Shown in pieces: positions 23,801 through 34,971 of a stretch of DNA of 64,000 nt. The DNA comes from Chalara sp. BL73. Its lineage: Eukaryota; Ascomycota; Leotiomycetes; Helotiales. The stretch spans positions 2,668,501-2,732,500 of the forward strand of contig CAKJVC010000010.1 of the NCBI GenBank assembly GCA_918026815.1. The letters are read 5' to 3'. Numbering within the stretch: the stretch's first letter is position 1; each line of letters starts with the position of its first letter. A program made the translations under genes and the position numbers. Under the pieces are notes generated by a model, which had not been told where the DNA came from, made no database searches, and saw only the letters and a program-made list of their open reading frames with translations.

Positions 23801-26410
23801 TCACCATGTTGCGAACCCAGTAGTTAGCATCGCGAGGAACATGTTCACGAGGATCTTCGGTCGCTGTTGAGTATAGTGGAATGAAAGGGGTCCTTGGTGA
23901 AAGATCCTTAGCGAGTGATGTGTATAAGGGCGTAGCAAGGCAATTGAGAAGCGGGCTATGGAATGGCACGTCTGACTTGACCTTGAGTACCTTAATTCCA
24001 CGCTCTTCCCATATCGCAGACCAATTATTGATTGCCTCGACCGAACCGGAGACCACACAGGACGAAGGAGACGAGTTGATGGATGCCGTAATATCTGAGT
24101 GGCCCTCAAGTGTTTTTAACATCTCTTCGAAAGGAATATTCACGAGAACCATGGCTCCCTTCCCAATTACTTCACGGTATAGAACAGACCGTCTGCAAAC
24201 AACCAATGCACCTTCGTAGGGTGTCAAAGCCCCTGCGATAACAGATGCAGCAATCTCTCCAACAGAATGTCCAATAACTGCACTGGGTCGGGCACCCTTG
24301 GCACCAAGGAGAGTTGCAAGGCCAATTTGCATGACGTAGGTAAGAACCTGAATCTTATCTGAGGTCTTGAAGTCACCAGTCTGCAAAGCATGAATGGCTG
24401 AAAAACCAGCTTCATGTTCGATGACCGATTCGAGGTCTTGAATGGACTCGCGGAAGAGTGGCTCCTTCGCTAATAATTCCGCGCCCATCTCGAGCCATTG
24501 GGCGCCATGTCCTGAGAATAGCCAAACAGCACCATTGTTCTCATCTTTGCCAAGAACGCGGCCAGTGGTGATATCAGGAGAGGCTGAACCCTTGGCAAAT
24601 TTCTCAGTCAGCCCGAGCACTTCTTGGTGGCTGCTGACAATAAATGCAGCTCTGTAGTCATGATGGCCTCGTCGAATTGCGAGAGTGGAGGCGATGGAGG
24701 AGACTGAGAATTTGGCGCCTTTGCTGCTGGCCACCCATTCACCTAGAGCCTTGGCATATCCCGGGAGGCGCTTTTCCTGCGGCGCTGATACGAGCAGGAT
24801 TTTGGGGCCGTCGTCTTCAATATCTGCATCTCCAAATTCGGGAGTTGCGTTGTATGCTTCAATGACAGCGTGAGACACGCTGCCGCCGTATCCATAAGAG
24901 CAAATTGCGGCTCTTCGTGGCTGGGACGTCTCTGGCCAGCTGCTGGCTTCAAAGGGGACCTGGATGCCGGAAGCAGCCCAGTCGATCTTCTCGTTGAGAT
25001 TTTTAAGGTTAGCTTGTGGGGGGATAATTCCCTTGTTAAGCGCTAGTACAGCCTTCATGAAACCCACTGCACCTGCGCCGGCTTCCAAATGCCCCACATT
25101 GGGCTTAACGCTTCCAAGGTAGCAAGGGGCGATTCCTTGTCTGTTGGCTCCGTATATATGTGACATGGCAGTGATTTCGACAGGATCGCCAACAGATGTC
25201 GATGTTGCGTGCGCCTCAACGTACTGGATGGTCTTAGGGTCAATATTTGCAAGTGCGGACCTGGCAACGGCCTCCTGAGCAAGCCCACTTGGTGCCATGA
25301 TGCCATTAGTACGCCCATCCTGACCAACCGCGGAACCCTTCAAGACTGCCAAAATCCTGTCGTGGTCGCGAAGGGCATCAACCATGCGCTTCAGTATAAT
25401 GACTGAAGCGCCTTCACCGCGACCGTAGCCGTTGGCGGCGTTGTCAAATGATCGACAAGTTCCATCCTTGGAAATTGCACCAGCCTTGTCGAGAACACGA
25501 GTGAGGCCAGGGCCACAAAGTGCATTGACACCGCCTACAATAGCGATATCGGTCTCCTTCGTCAAGAGTGATTGTCTGCCATGATGAATGGCAACTAAGG
25601 ATGAAGCACAGGCAGCATCCACTGCAGTTGAAGGTCCTCTGAGGTCGAGCAGGTAGGAAATACGATTGGGGACGCCACAGTACGCGGTGCCGATTCCCAT
25701 CCAGGCTTCTACCCCTGGCAGATCCTCAAGGAGGAGCTTCGAGTAGTCGTCAGAGTTGACGCCCATATATACGGCTGTGTTGGTACCGGCAAGACTCTGG
25801 GGTGGAATGCCTGCATCTTCCAGCGCTTCCCACGTAACCTCTAGAGAGATTCGCTGTTGGGGGTCCATTAGCAGCGCTTCCTTTGGAGAGATACCGAAAA
25901 ATGTGCTGTCGAAGTCTTCAAGGTTCTTAAGGAAGTACCCTCTGCTTGTTGTATCATCGAGGATCTTGAGATTGAAAGTTAGTTAGAAATAAAGTCAGTG
26001 CACGAGAGAGGATAACGGATGACATACCTTAGGATTTCGGGAATCACGGCGGTAGTATGGCTCCCATCGCATGGCTGGTATCTCCCCAGATGAGACAGTC
26101 TTGCTCATAATTGACTCCCAGAATTTTTCGGGGGTATCATTTCCCCCAGCCACGCGGCATGCCATGCCAACGACTACTACATCATCAATGTCGCCCTGTT
26201 GTGGCAAGTTAAAAACGCAAAGGATCACCCGGGGAGTGGTTTGACTTACATGTCTAGATTGTGAGGGCGAGGGGGGGCTGGAGGCGGTCCATTTGGATGC
26301 CACAGACATATCAGAGGACTCGAGTCCAGTGCTATCAACTACAAATTTTTGTCAGTACTTGGAAGCAGATTAAAGTGGATTATAATGCTACCTTCGAGAA
26401 AGGGAGACAT
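20841..26410 (-). CDS. 6-methylsalicylic acid synthase-type polyketide synthase
   Basis: Four exons (26410-26392, 26338-26250, 26195-26028, 25964-20841) give 1799 residues, the usual 6-MSAS length. Domains in order: ketosynthase with DAACASSL (Cys211), [12 protein letters not shown] and [10 protein letters not shown]; malonyl acyltransferase with [10 protein letters not shown]; the thioester-hydrolase/dehydratase-like domain with [14 protein letters not shown]; ketoreductase with [15 protein letters not shown] and [12 protein letters not shown]; and an acyl carrier domain with LGMDSVMTV (Ser1759). There are no methyltransferase, enoyl-reductase or C-terminal thioesterase domains. The signature [13 protein letters not shown] and [15 protein letters not shown] is typical of fungal 6-MSAS. 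Known members make 6-methylsalicylate from one acetyl-CoA and three malonyl-CoA. It diverges from a salicylate-hydroxylase-like gene, consistent with that product. A closely related aromatic acid remains possible. Confidence 0.95.
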
Positions 26411-27359
26411 GATATCTGAGATGTGTAATGAGGGCGAGAAATGAAGGAGACGAAAGGGAATAAATCTAGGAGGGAGTCTAAAGAGAGGAATCTAACAATA
26501 CGTGCGTCTGGGTATAAGTGATGGAGTCGATGTAGAGGCTAATATTGTAGCCTTTAAGCCAGAGAATGAAGTGGCCAAGTAGGTAGCTGCCAAATATGAA
26601 GAATGTGGAAGTTGGCGAGGGTCTAAGGCATGAAATACCTGCTGGCCGTATGATTCTTATACATTTTCAAGGCCTTATGCTCACTAGACGCCAAGAGGGA
26701 GGAATAGTAACGACAGATGTCAGGGCTCTCTCGTATACAGCTGAAAATACACGTCGAAGTTAAAAAGCCCAAAAATGCAAAAATGCCAAAGCTGACGAGG
26801 AGGCTATGTTCGAATGCTTTCTTGCAACGTGTGTAGGAGTGAGTCAGGGCCAATACAACTTCTAGGAAAGCCCTTAGAGTAGCGTGACTGAGATATCAAA
26901 GCCAAGTCCAGGTACCGGCACTCTGCCTTGGACCTTTGGTAGGCTTGGTATCTATAAAAAGGACTAAGCAACATTTAAGCTTAGGCGAGGCTCTTCACTG
27001 CCATGGGAACTTCCACAAACGGAGTAATCCTCCCGCCTGAACAGCCTCAATTTCAAGTGACTACTCTTCAGCTCGTTTGCTGCTGCATGGCCTGAAAAGT
27101 TCGAAGGAATTTGCTCCCCCACCCCATGCCCGACTGCTGTGCAACTTCTGTTTTATCTACTTCAAATTTGGTTGAAAGGATCACATTTCCGCACTCCACA
27201 TCTCAGTTTCCCTGCCAATTTGCTCAACTCGGCGAATTCGCAGTTTTGAACTATCAGTCTTCTCAACTACTCATTTTCTCAAGTCTGCATATTCATTCTA
27301 ATCATATCAGGCTCCTCTTCACTTGCCTTTCAAATCAACACACCCTACACATTCTATCA
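26411..27359. promoter_or_regulatory. Divergent promoter, PKS / monooxygenase
   Basis: The 949-bp space between the PKS start and the monooxygenase start suggests co-regulation. A TATAAAAA box on the plus strand (26953-26960) lies about 43 bases before a 30-codon ORF at 27003. T/C-rich DNA precedes the monooxygenase ATG. Confidence 0.5.
27003..27095 (+). other. Upstream 30-codon ORF (possible uORF or gene relic)
   Basis: ATG at 27003, in the good context CCATGG, opens MGTSTNGVILPPEQPQFQ and ends at TGA 27093-27095. It lies downstream of the TATAAAAA box and about 260 bases before the monooxygenase start. It could be a translated leader controlling that gene or the first exon remnant of a lost one. 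Confidence 0.3.
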
Positions 27360-28843
27360 ATGAAAATGGCCACTCAAAACCCCTCCCAAAAGCCTTTCAC
27401 CATTGCCATCGTTGGTGGTGGAATCGGTGGCCTCACTCTCGCGATCGCACTCCGGCGCCAAAATGTGCCAGTACAAGTCTACGAATCTGCGCCTGCATTC
27501 GCAGAAATCGGCGCCGGGATCGCCTTTGGGCCCAACGCAATCCGATCCATGGAACTGATTGACCCAGCTATCCGCACGGCCTTCACTAGCCGTGCAACCA
27601 AGAACGGGGCCAAAGAGGACGAGGAGACTTGGATCAACTTCCGCTGCGGCGTCGGTGAGCCGAACCTTATTGCCAAGGTGCAGACTTCAGATAAAGACAA
27701 GACAGGACTTAGTAGTGTTCATCGTGCGCATTTCATGGACGAGTTGGCAGCTCTGATCCCAAAGAACATTGGGCACTTTGGGAAGAGGCTTATGGGGCTC
27801 GCGCAGCTCGACTCGGGCAAGATCCAGCTCGCCTTCGAAGACGGGACGACCGCGCATGCTGATGCAGTTGTGGGGTGTGATGGGGTGAGGAGCAGAGTGC
27901 GGCAGATTCTTCTAGACAAGAAGAGCCCACTTGAGGATCTTATGTTCAGTGGGAAGTACGCTTACCGTGGGTTGATCCCGATGGGCATGGCCAAGGAAGC
28001 CCTTGGGGATTATCTTGCTGGAAATAGCCAGATGTACCTTGGCCCCGAGGGACACATTTTGACTTACCCTATTGACCATGGGAAAGTCATGAACGTCATC
28101 GCGTTTAAGAACCAGTATACTCCTTGGGAGCACGAGAACTGGGTGTTAAAGGGCAAAGGTGACGAATTTAAGCGCGATTTTGAGGGATGGGGAAAACCAG
28201 TGCAGAGCATCCTAGAGGTATGATATTCCCACTGCCCACTAACTATCCCTCCTTATGCATAGCTTATATTGGTTATTGCTGACTTGGGAACGTTCTGCAG
28301 CTCGTCGACAGCCCGGATATGTGGGCGCTTTTCGACCATCGACCAGCCCCTACATATTGCAAAGGGCACATCGCAATATTGGGCGATGCTGCACATGCTT
28401 CTACACCACATCAAGGTGCTGGCGCTGGGCAGGCCATGGAAGACGCACTAATCCTTGGGCGTCTTCTCGGGGACGAAAAGACGCAGTCTGCATCGGACAT
28501 TCCAGCTGCTTTTGAGGCGTATGATGCCGTCCGACGACCTCGCTCGCAAAAGGTGGTCACTACCAGCCGCGCGGCTGGTTTAACATATGCTTTCCAGGGT
28601 GCAGCGGGGGCTAGCGTGGGGAGGATTAGAGAGGAGCTCTTGCAGCGCTACCAGTGGATCTGGGAGGAGGACATGGAGAAACAAGCAGAGCAGGCAAAGT
28701 TAATTTTAAGCGGCGAGAAGAGTGCTGGCATTGGGCTGGCATTGGGCGGAGTATCTCTTTGGAAGAAGGTTATTGAGGACGTGGGATCGAGGATGCTGGC
28801 GTTTTGTCAGGAACTGCGTTGGTGGCGACGACGGAGTACATGA
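27360..28843 (+). CDS. FAD monooxygenase, salicylate-hydroxylase-like (probable 6-MSA decarboxylating hydroxylase)
   Basis: Exons 27360-28217 and 28301-28843 (83-nt intron) give 466 residues. A second in-frame ATG at 27366 has a better context (AAAATGG) and may be the true start. Motifs: IAIVGGGIGGLTLAIAL (FAD loop), EIGAGIAFGPNA (typical of salicylate hydroxylases), GCDGVRSRVR (DG motif) and AILGDAAHASTPHQGAGAGQAMED (GD motif). There is no signal peptide. In terreic acid biosynthesis a related enzyme, AtA, converts 6-methylsalicylate to 3-methylcatechol by hydroxylation with loss of CO2. Head-to-head placement with a 6-MSA synthase makes the same reaction the best inference here. The exact product is not proven by sequence. 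Confidence 0.9.
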
Positions 28844-30547
28844 TCAGCCCTAACAAGCCGGTTTTGGGTAAAACGAGTCCACGGTTAAGTTAGCTTTGTG
28901 TAAAATTGATTTGATTTGATGGATCGCTTGCTTGATTGGTTTGTTTGTTGAATAGCTTTCCGATCGTGTGCGTTTGTGTATGTTCATGTCAGTTTTGAGG
29001 CGTTATGTCTGACGTCGTAGGTAAGAATTCGTGTAAGGATATGATAGGTAAGGCTAAGCGGATGGCCTGTGCGTTAGGCTGTTGGCCCAAAACGGCGCAT
29101 AAGATCGATATAGTGGCGGTGATCGGCGCAGGGGCCCCAGCTCAGTCTGCCGTGCCGGAACAAACAGCGAAACCTTAAGTGTAACTGGGTGGTAGGTGCC
29201 GAATGGCTGGGGCAGCCACCAGAAATGCAGGCTCTTCTGGCGGTGAAAACAAATTTTGCTGTACAATATAGTAATATAACTTTGGCTACTATTTAAATTT
29301 ATTGTCGCTATTTTACTATTGTTTTATGTTATTATTTTAATATAAGAGCCGACTGTTTTTGCTATTTCAAATTTGCTATTTTTTAAACTGTCGGCATTTG
29401 TCACGTGTTGTGCTTTTGTTTAGCAAAATATACATAATATAAAAAAGTGGTACAAGATATTTCAATACTTTAAAACACTTTTACTTTTTAGTTTAGTAGT
29501 TTTGGAATAACCCTTTTTATTCGCCGCTTAACTAAGCAAAAATTTTAGATATGTAACAATATCTTTTGGGCTGTAAAAGTTTTATTACAGTTTTTAATAA
29601 AAAAAAGTTTAACTTGTATAACAATTTTTGGCTTTTAAAATTTAGTTTTCATATATATACAGCTATTTTTTTTATAATGCGATACTGTTACTTTAAAAGA
29701 TTATTTTATTTCAGAAAAAGGTTTACTTAAAATTAATAGTTTGGTGGCAAAATCTATTTTAAGTAAATAGCTACAAGCCTGTTCCAAATCCAAATCCTAG
29801 GCCTAGTAAAACGACTTATATAAAAGTTCTATTACAAAAATACTAGACTAATAAATGAAAGCGTTTTCAAGTATTGACACACTTGTGCTACTATGTAAAT
29901 CACGTGCATTTTGCGAAGCAGGAGCATAGCACGTGACACGGCCCGTAAAACAATAGGGCGGCGCTGTGCAACACTCCCCCTCCACCACTCGGTCCAGTTG
30001 GCCGACCATTCAAAAGGGGAAAAAATGCAAGGCACCGAAAGCCAGCCAGTAGACAACTCACCCCTCCCCCATCCCTAACAGGACGTGAGCAGCCAAGTGC
30101 CGACACCTTGCGTGGCAAGATATCAGTGCTTGTTCACATGTCGCTAGCAGGAAAGCCTGGGCTGCATATGCTAGTGTCATACAGGTCGTCTATTCTGGAA
30201 TGCAGTCGAGTTAGCCTTGTAGCACAAAACATTGATGTTCCTCCACTTTCACATTTTCTCAGCGCCACATCATTTCTCGATACTTATTTTTAGACCACTT
30301 CCTTTGTCTCAGCCATATTCTTACGGCATCCAAAATCGTTAATTGAGTCAATCACTTCAGCTCGTGCCTGGAAGAGGACCGCAGTCCTGGTAACAATGTT
30401 TTTCCCCAGAGGCGATTCACAGCCTCCTGGCATTCTTGACCGCCAGGGCACACCACAAAATATACATATAGCCATCTGCCTGCCAGAGCTAAATTTCAAC
30501 TCCAGTAGAATCACCAACGTTCTCAACCTATCGTACCATCATTTGCC
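28844..30547. other. AT-rich gene-free stretch upstream of the tyrosinase gene
   Basis: From about 29270 to 29860 the DNA is extremely AT-rich with no frame, repeat end or RNA recognised, resembling RIP-mutated repeat relics. The last 500 bases return to normal composition and should contain the tyrosinase promoter. Confidence 0.5.
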
Positions 30548-32123
30548 ATGAAGTTCTCTCCGATTCTAGTTCTATGGACCTTGTCGTCCTCTGCTCTCTT
30601 CGCTGTCGCCGCTCCCGCTCCGGCTGATAACGACCGTGGAAACAATGACCGTGAGAGAAAATCATTAAAGGGTATGGAGCGCGAATACAAGCGCAACATT
30701 AGGGATGCCCTAGAAAAGCGCGACCGCAGACATAAGTGCAACTCCCAAACGGTATCAATCCGCCGTGAATGGTACGGGGACCCAACACTGCCAACATTCC
30801 CCCCCCCCCCAAAAATACTCGCTAACAATAAGCCTAAAAGGGGTTCGATGTCCAAAAAAGACCGCCTTGACTACATCGAAGCCGTGGAATGCCTTACTAA
30901 GAAGCCGAGCCGTAGCAAGCGCGCCGAAGTCCCTGGTGCGCGCAATCGCCTCGACGACTTCGCAGCCGCGCACATCCAGGAGACAAATAATATCCACTTC
31001 AATGGTAACCTGTACGCGTGGCACCGCCACTTCATCTGGACCTACGAGCAGGCCCTCCGCAATGAGTGTGGTTACAGGGGGTCTCAGCCCTACTGGGACT
31101 GGACGCTCTTTGCCGAGGATCCTCGCCTGTCTCCCGTCTTTGACGGGAGCAAGTATTCAATGGGTGGTAACGGCAAGGTTATTCCTCATGGGGCAACGCT
31201 ACTCAAGGCCTTTGGAAAGGAGTTCACGTTGCCGCCTGGAACTGGCGGTGGGTGTATCGAAAAGGGTCCATTTTCCAAACTTACGGTATGTAGCAGGATT
31301 TTTCATTCTCCCCGCTTTTCCAATCCCTCCTCCCTTGGGATTCCTGTCTTTCTTTTCCTTCATCTTCCCCTAGAATCCCTAGGTCGGAATCCTCAAAAAC
31401 TGACTCACGTCTAATCCGCCGCTCTCTAGGTCAACCTCGGCGTCAACCCGGTGATCCTCCCCGCTGCCGCTCCCGCTGCTGCCGCTAAGGCCTCGGATAA
31501 TAGCACCAAAAAATATGAATCAACCATGGAAGTAAATGCGGCAGGTATCAATCCCGCCCTGCAATACAACCCGCGCTGCCTGACACGTGATATCAATCTC
31601 TTCTGGAGCCAACAGACGCGCGTTGCCGACGTCGAATTTCTACTCGGCTGCACCAACGTTGACTGTCTTGAGAAGCGCGCCGACGGTTGGGAATTTGGTC
31701 CCGAGGTACCACAGCCGCTGATCCATGCTGCCGGCCATTTTGCTGTTGGCGGCCTCCAGAATGATCCCTTTGCAAGTCCTGGAGACCCAATTTTCTATCT
31801 GCACCACGGTCAATTTGATCGTGTTTGGTCCATTTGGCAAGGGCAGGATCTTAAAAACAGGGTAAACCAGGTTGGCGGGACGAAGACGCCATTTAATGGT
31901 ATGTGTACCCTTCCTTCCATTTCCCTTCTTTCTAAGTTGCGAGTTCTGTACCGCACTGTTGGCGTTGGGAATAGCGAGGCTGACTCTTGACGTAATTTTA
32001 GAACCCCCTAGTGATCCAGTAACTCCTAATGATCTTTTAGCCTTTGGTGCTGTTGCAAAGCCAGTCAAGCATCGGGATACTCACTCAACAATTGATGGGG
32101 CATACTGTTATATATATGATTGA
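30548..32123 (+). CDS. Secreted tyrosinase / catechol oxidase-like copper enzyme
   Basis: Exons 30548-30771, 30841-31285, 31430-31898 and 32002-32123 give 419 residues. Residues 1-22 (MKFSPILVLWTLSSSALFAVAA) are a signal peptide. Kex2-like KR sites follow. The CuA site shows His119, His127 and His136 in NNIHFNGNLYAWHRHF, with the H-x8-H spacing. The CuB site shows HAAGHFAVGG and DPIFYLHHGQFDRVW. The C-terminus STIDGAYCYIYD is typical of short fungal tyrosinase-like proteins. Known members oxidise phenols and catechols to o-quinones. Two introns (30772-30840 and the last) have GTACGG/GTATGT donors. The first is 69 nt, a multiple of three, and lacks stops. Position beside the 6-MSA genes suggests a methylcatechol or related phenol as substrate, outside the cell or in the secretory pathway. 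Confidence 0.92.
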
Positions 32124-32676
32124 GCAATTTTAGCTGTCTGCACTACTAAGAGAGTATCTTGAGGTGACAAATAGAGAAATCTTAGGGGTAGGCTTTTTAG
32201 ATGACGCGTCTTTTCTGCTACGCGTGTTTCATAATTCTTGGCATTTGGGCATCTTCGAATTTCTAAAGGTCACAAATATAATTTTCCATGCATGCCAAGG
32301 TTTTACTCCAAGTGATTAGAGCTGTGACACCGATTCCAAGCAATGAGCTGGCGATACAAAAATACTGGCGATAACAATGAGTCTTGAGACTTCCCCTCCA
32401 CAAAAGATGATCAAGTTCGAGATATAATGATCAACCATACGTATCATTTGGAGTACGGTTGACAGTTTGATCAGAAACTGGATGGACATGCGCCATGTGA
32501 TTATGAAAAACGCAGGTCGAGCCGTACATTTGCTCTACCTATCGCCAAAACTGTTTGCTCTATCTTAATAATTATCCTATGCATATGTTCGGATCCAGCT
32601 CATACACAGCAAACCTGAGGCATTCTTGGAGCTCTATTCTACATAAGCCTGATTCTTGGCGACCTAAATATAGGGG
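32124..32676. other. Intergenic, nothing recognised
   Basis: 3' flank of the tyrosinase gene up to the inverted-repeat element. No frame or repeat of note. Confidence 0.5.
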
Positions 32677-34240
32677 TAGGTAGACAGCGGAATGGGGCAC
32701 CATAGGCTAGGTTTTGGACTTTTAGACCCAACCCACTGAGGCCACATAGGTCGGGCTAGGTTCTTGATATATCTAGGACCAACCTATAGAGCACTACTGG
32801 GTTGCCAAGAACTTATTGTAGCTACAATAAGTAGTCTAAGCGAACTTAGAATCTTGAAAGCCCCATATATATTGAGGCTTTATTTCATTTTGGTAACTTA
32901 GTTTGAGCGCCAAATCCCAGTAGGTTGGGGGGTGATACATGCTCTTCCGCTGACCAGTGCAAATAACTAAAATTTAAACAGATTTTTATTAACTTAGAAT
33001 ATAAATCGAAATTTATGAATAAAACAATATTGTGCATAAGAAATAGTAATAGTTTATTTAAGCTCGAAATTAAAATATATATATGCATTTGTGCGCAACC
33101 GTGCATTTTGTTTAGTTTATAAAAATATTTATAATTTTCAAAATAAGTTATCACAATAATTGCTGAATAAAACAAAGTTTGCTTTTGTCATTTTTGTTTA
33201 TAATTATTAAATTATTTAAAAAAAAAGTAAAAAAACATGAGTAATTAGTCCTTGAATTTTATTATTTAATAACTACTATTAGTATAAAGCTTAAATTCAA
33301 AAATTTAATTATACATTTTATAAAAAGCTTATAGTTAAAATGTTGTATTTTTTAGGAGTAATTAATCAAAATAATCAAATATAAAATCCAAGTTTCTAGT
33401 ATCACTTTATATTGTTATTTCGTTTATATTAATAGCCCTTTTTATGGATTATGTAAAGTACACCAATTAAAATAGCAAAATAATATACATATAAACTTAT
33501 ATTATAGTTTTAATTAGTTAACTTTTTTGGTGATTTTATCAAGTGTTTTATACAACGCCAAGAAAAAGTAACGTCTGGCTTGTGGACTATATGAATATTA
33601 AATAACCTTTTTAATGTATCCAATAAAATATTTTTAAAATTTTAACTATTATTAAACTTTTATTAATAAAACTTGGTAATACTATAATAATACTGATTTA
33701 AATCTTAATAGTTAGTACTTTCAGTAAAAGGAGAGGAGGGGGGGGGGGGGGGGGGGCTTGGATTATTGGGTCCAAAAGTATATAATACAAAGTCTAGAAC
33801 CAAAGCCAACCCAACCTATTGGGTTGGGTACCCACTAATCCATGATGGGGACCCTGTGGGTTTACCGTAGCGTAGGGGTGACGCACACGGGAGCCCTACG
33901 ACGTGGAAGGAGCAAAAAATGCTTAATATTTAAATATTTAAAGCAGGTTTAAAAGAAAGGGCTACTTCGATGACTAGAGATACGCTGTAGCGAACCTAGT
34001 GGGAACGCAGTCGACCCAGCGGGTACCCAGCCTACTGGGTTATGTTGACCTCGATTTTTAACCTAGTGGATTGGGTTTTAGAGCTTTAATTGGGTTTCCA
34101 AGACTTAAAACATGGTATTTTGCTTCGTTTACACTGCTTGTCCAAAGCTTTAGCAACTTAGTAAACTTACTGATATCCCCCTGGGTTATGTCTAAAGGTT
34201 AAAAACCCGATCCAACCCGACCTATTCCGCAGTCTAACTA
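32677..34240. mobile_element. Decayed hAT-like element, non-autonomous
   Basis: The left end reads TAGGTAGACAGCGGAATGGG (32677-32696). The right end, read inverted from 34240, is TAGTTAGACTGCGGAATAGG, so 17 of 20 bases match. Subterminal regions on both sides are rich in CCAACCC / GGGTTGGG words, a pattern common in hAT-type transposons. The roughly 1.56-kb interior is very AT-rich and has no transposase frame, suggesting repeat-induced mutation. No 8-bp target duplication is clear, so the superfamily call is tentative. Confidence 0.45.
33738..33756 (+). repeat. G19 homopolymer
   Basis: Nineteen consecutive guanines lie inside an otherwise AT-rich relic. The run could form a G-quadruplex. 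Its exact length is liable to sequencing or assembly error. Confidence 0.7.
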
Positions 34241-34971
34241 GAGGAGAAACTAATTTACTCTTTGTATAACATATCTAAAAATGAAAGTCCTAAAAGAATC
34301 AAATAAGCTATGTTTTATAGCTCTACTCGCGCTAATATAAATAGGATAACTGCGGATGATTCAGAGCAAATTAGCGCTGGTAGACTCTTAGCTCTAAGCT
34401 GACTACAAATGCTTTCAGGCACGGTATACAAGAAGCATGTCAGCCTCGACATTCCGAAATGGCGCGCTAGTAACCTCAACATCAACGGCAAGGCGGTGAA
34501 ATAGAATCTGTACTACATTCGCTCCACGGATGTCTTACCTATTTCCAGGATGGGCGTGGAGAAACCCAGACATTCAAAAGCTGAAATAAGCCTCATCACG
34601 AAAGTTTCCGGCATGCAGCTGTACTCACAGCCCACTCTTGGGCGGATTTGTCATGTGTTGTTCTGCGGCTGAGCGCCATTTTAATCGCTAGGATTGCACG
34701 TGGGGCTCGAGCCTTGGAGCCGTCATCTATTTTCTCAGCATTATTATCGGCATCACGTCACAATGATCAAACAAATTCGGCAAGTATTGATGTTTCTTTA
34801 ATTTTATCGCATATTACTCCCTCTATACGAGGCTGAATCTGCTTGTGCTGCGGGGGTTTCTGCACTGCCTCACCCTGAATCTGGGGTCATCCATATTTTC
34901 ACTTCCTATTCATTGCTCACAGTAGTCTTCATGCATTTCATTCATTCATTCTCTTCAGCAATTCTTTGAAC
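34241..34971. other. Intergenic, promoter side of the MFS exporter
   Basis: No gene was supported. C/T-rich DNA (TTCATTCATTCATTC near 34938-34952) precedes the exporter start. Confidence 0.5.
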
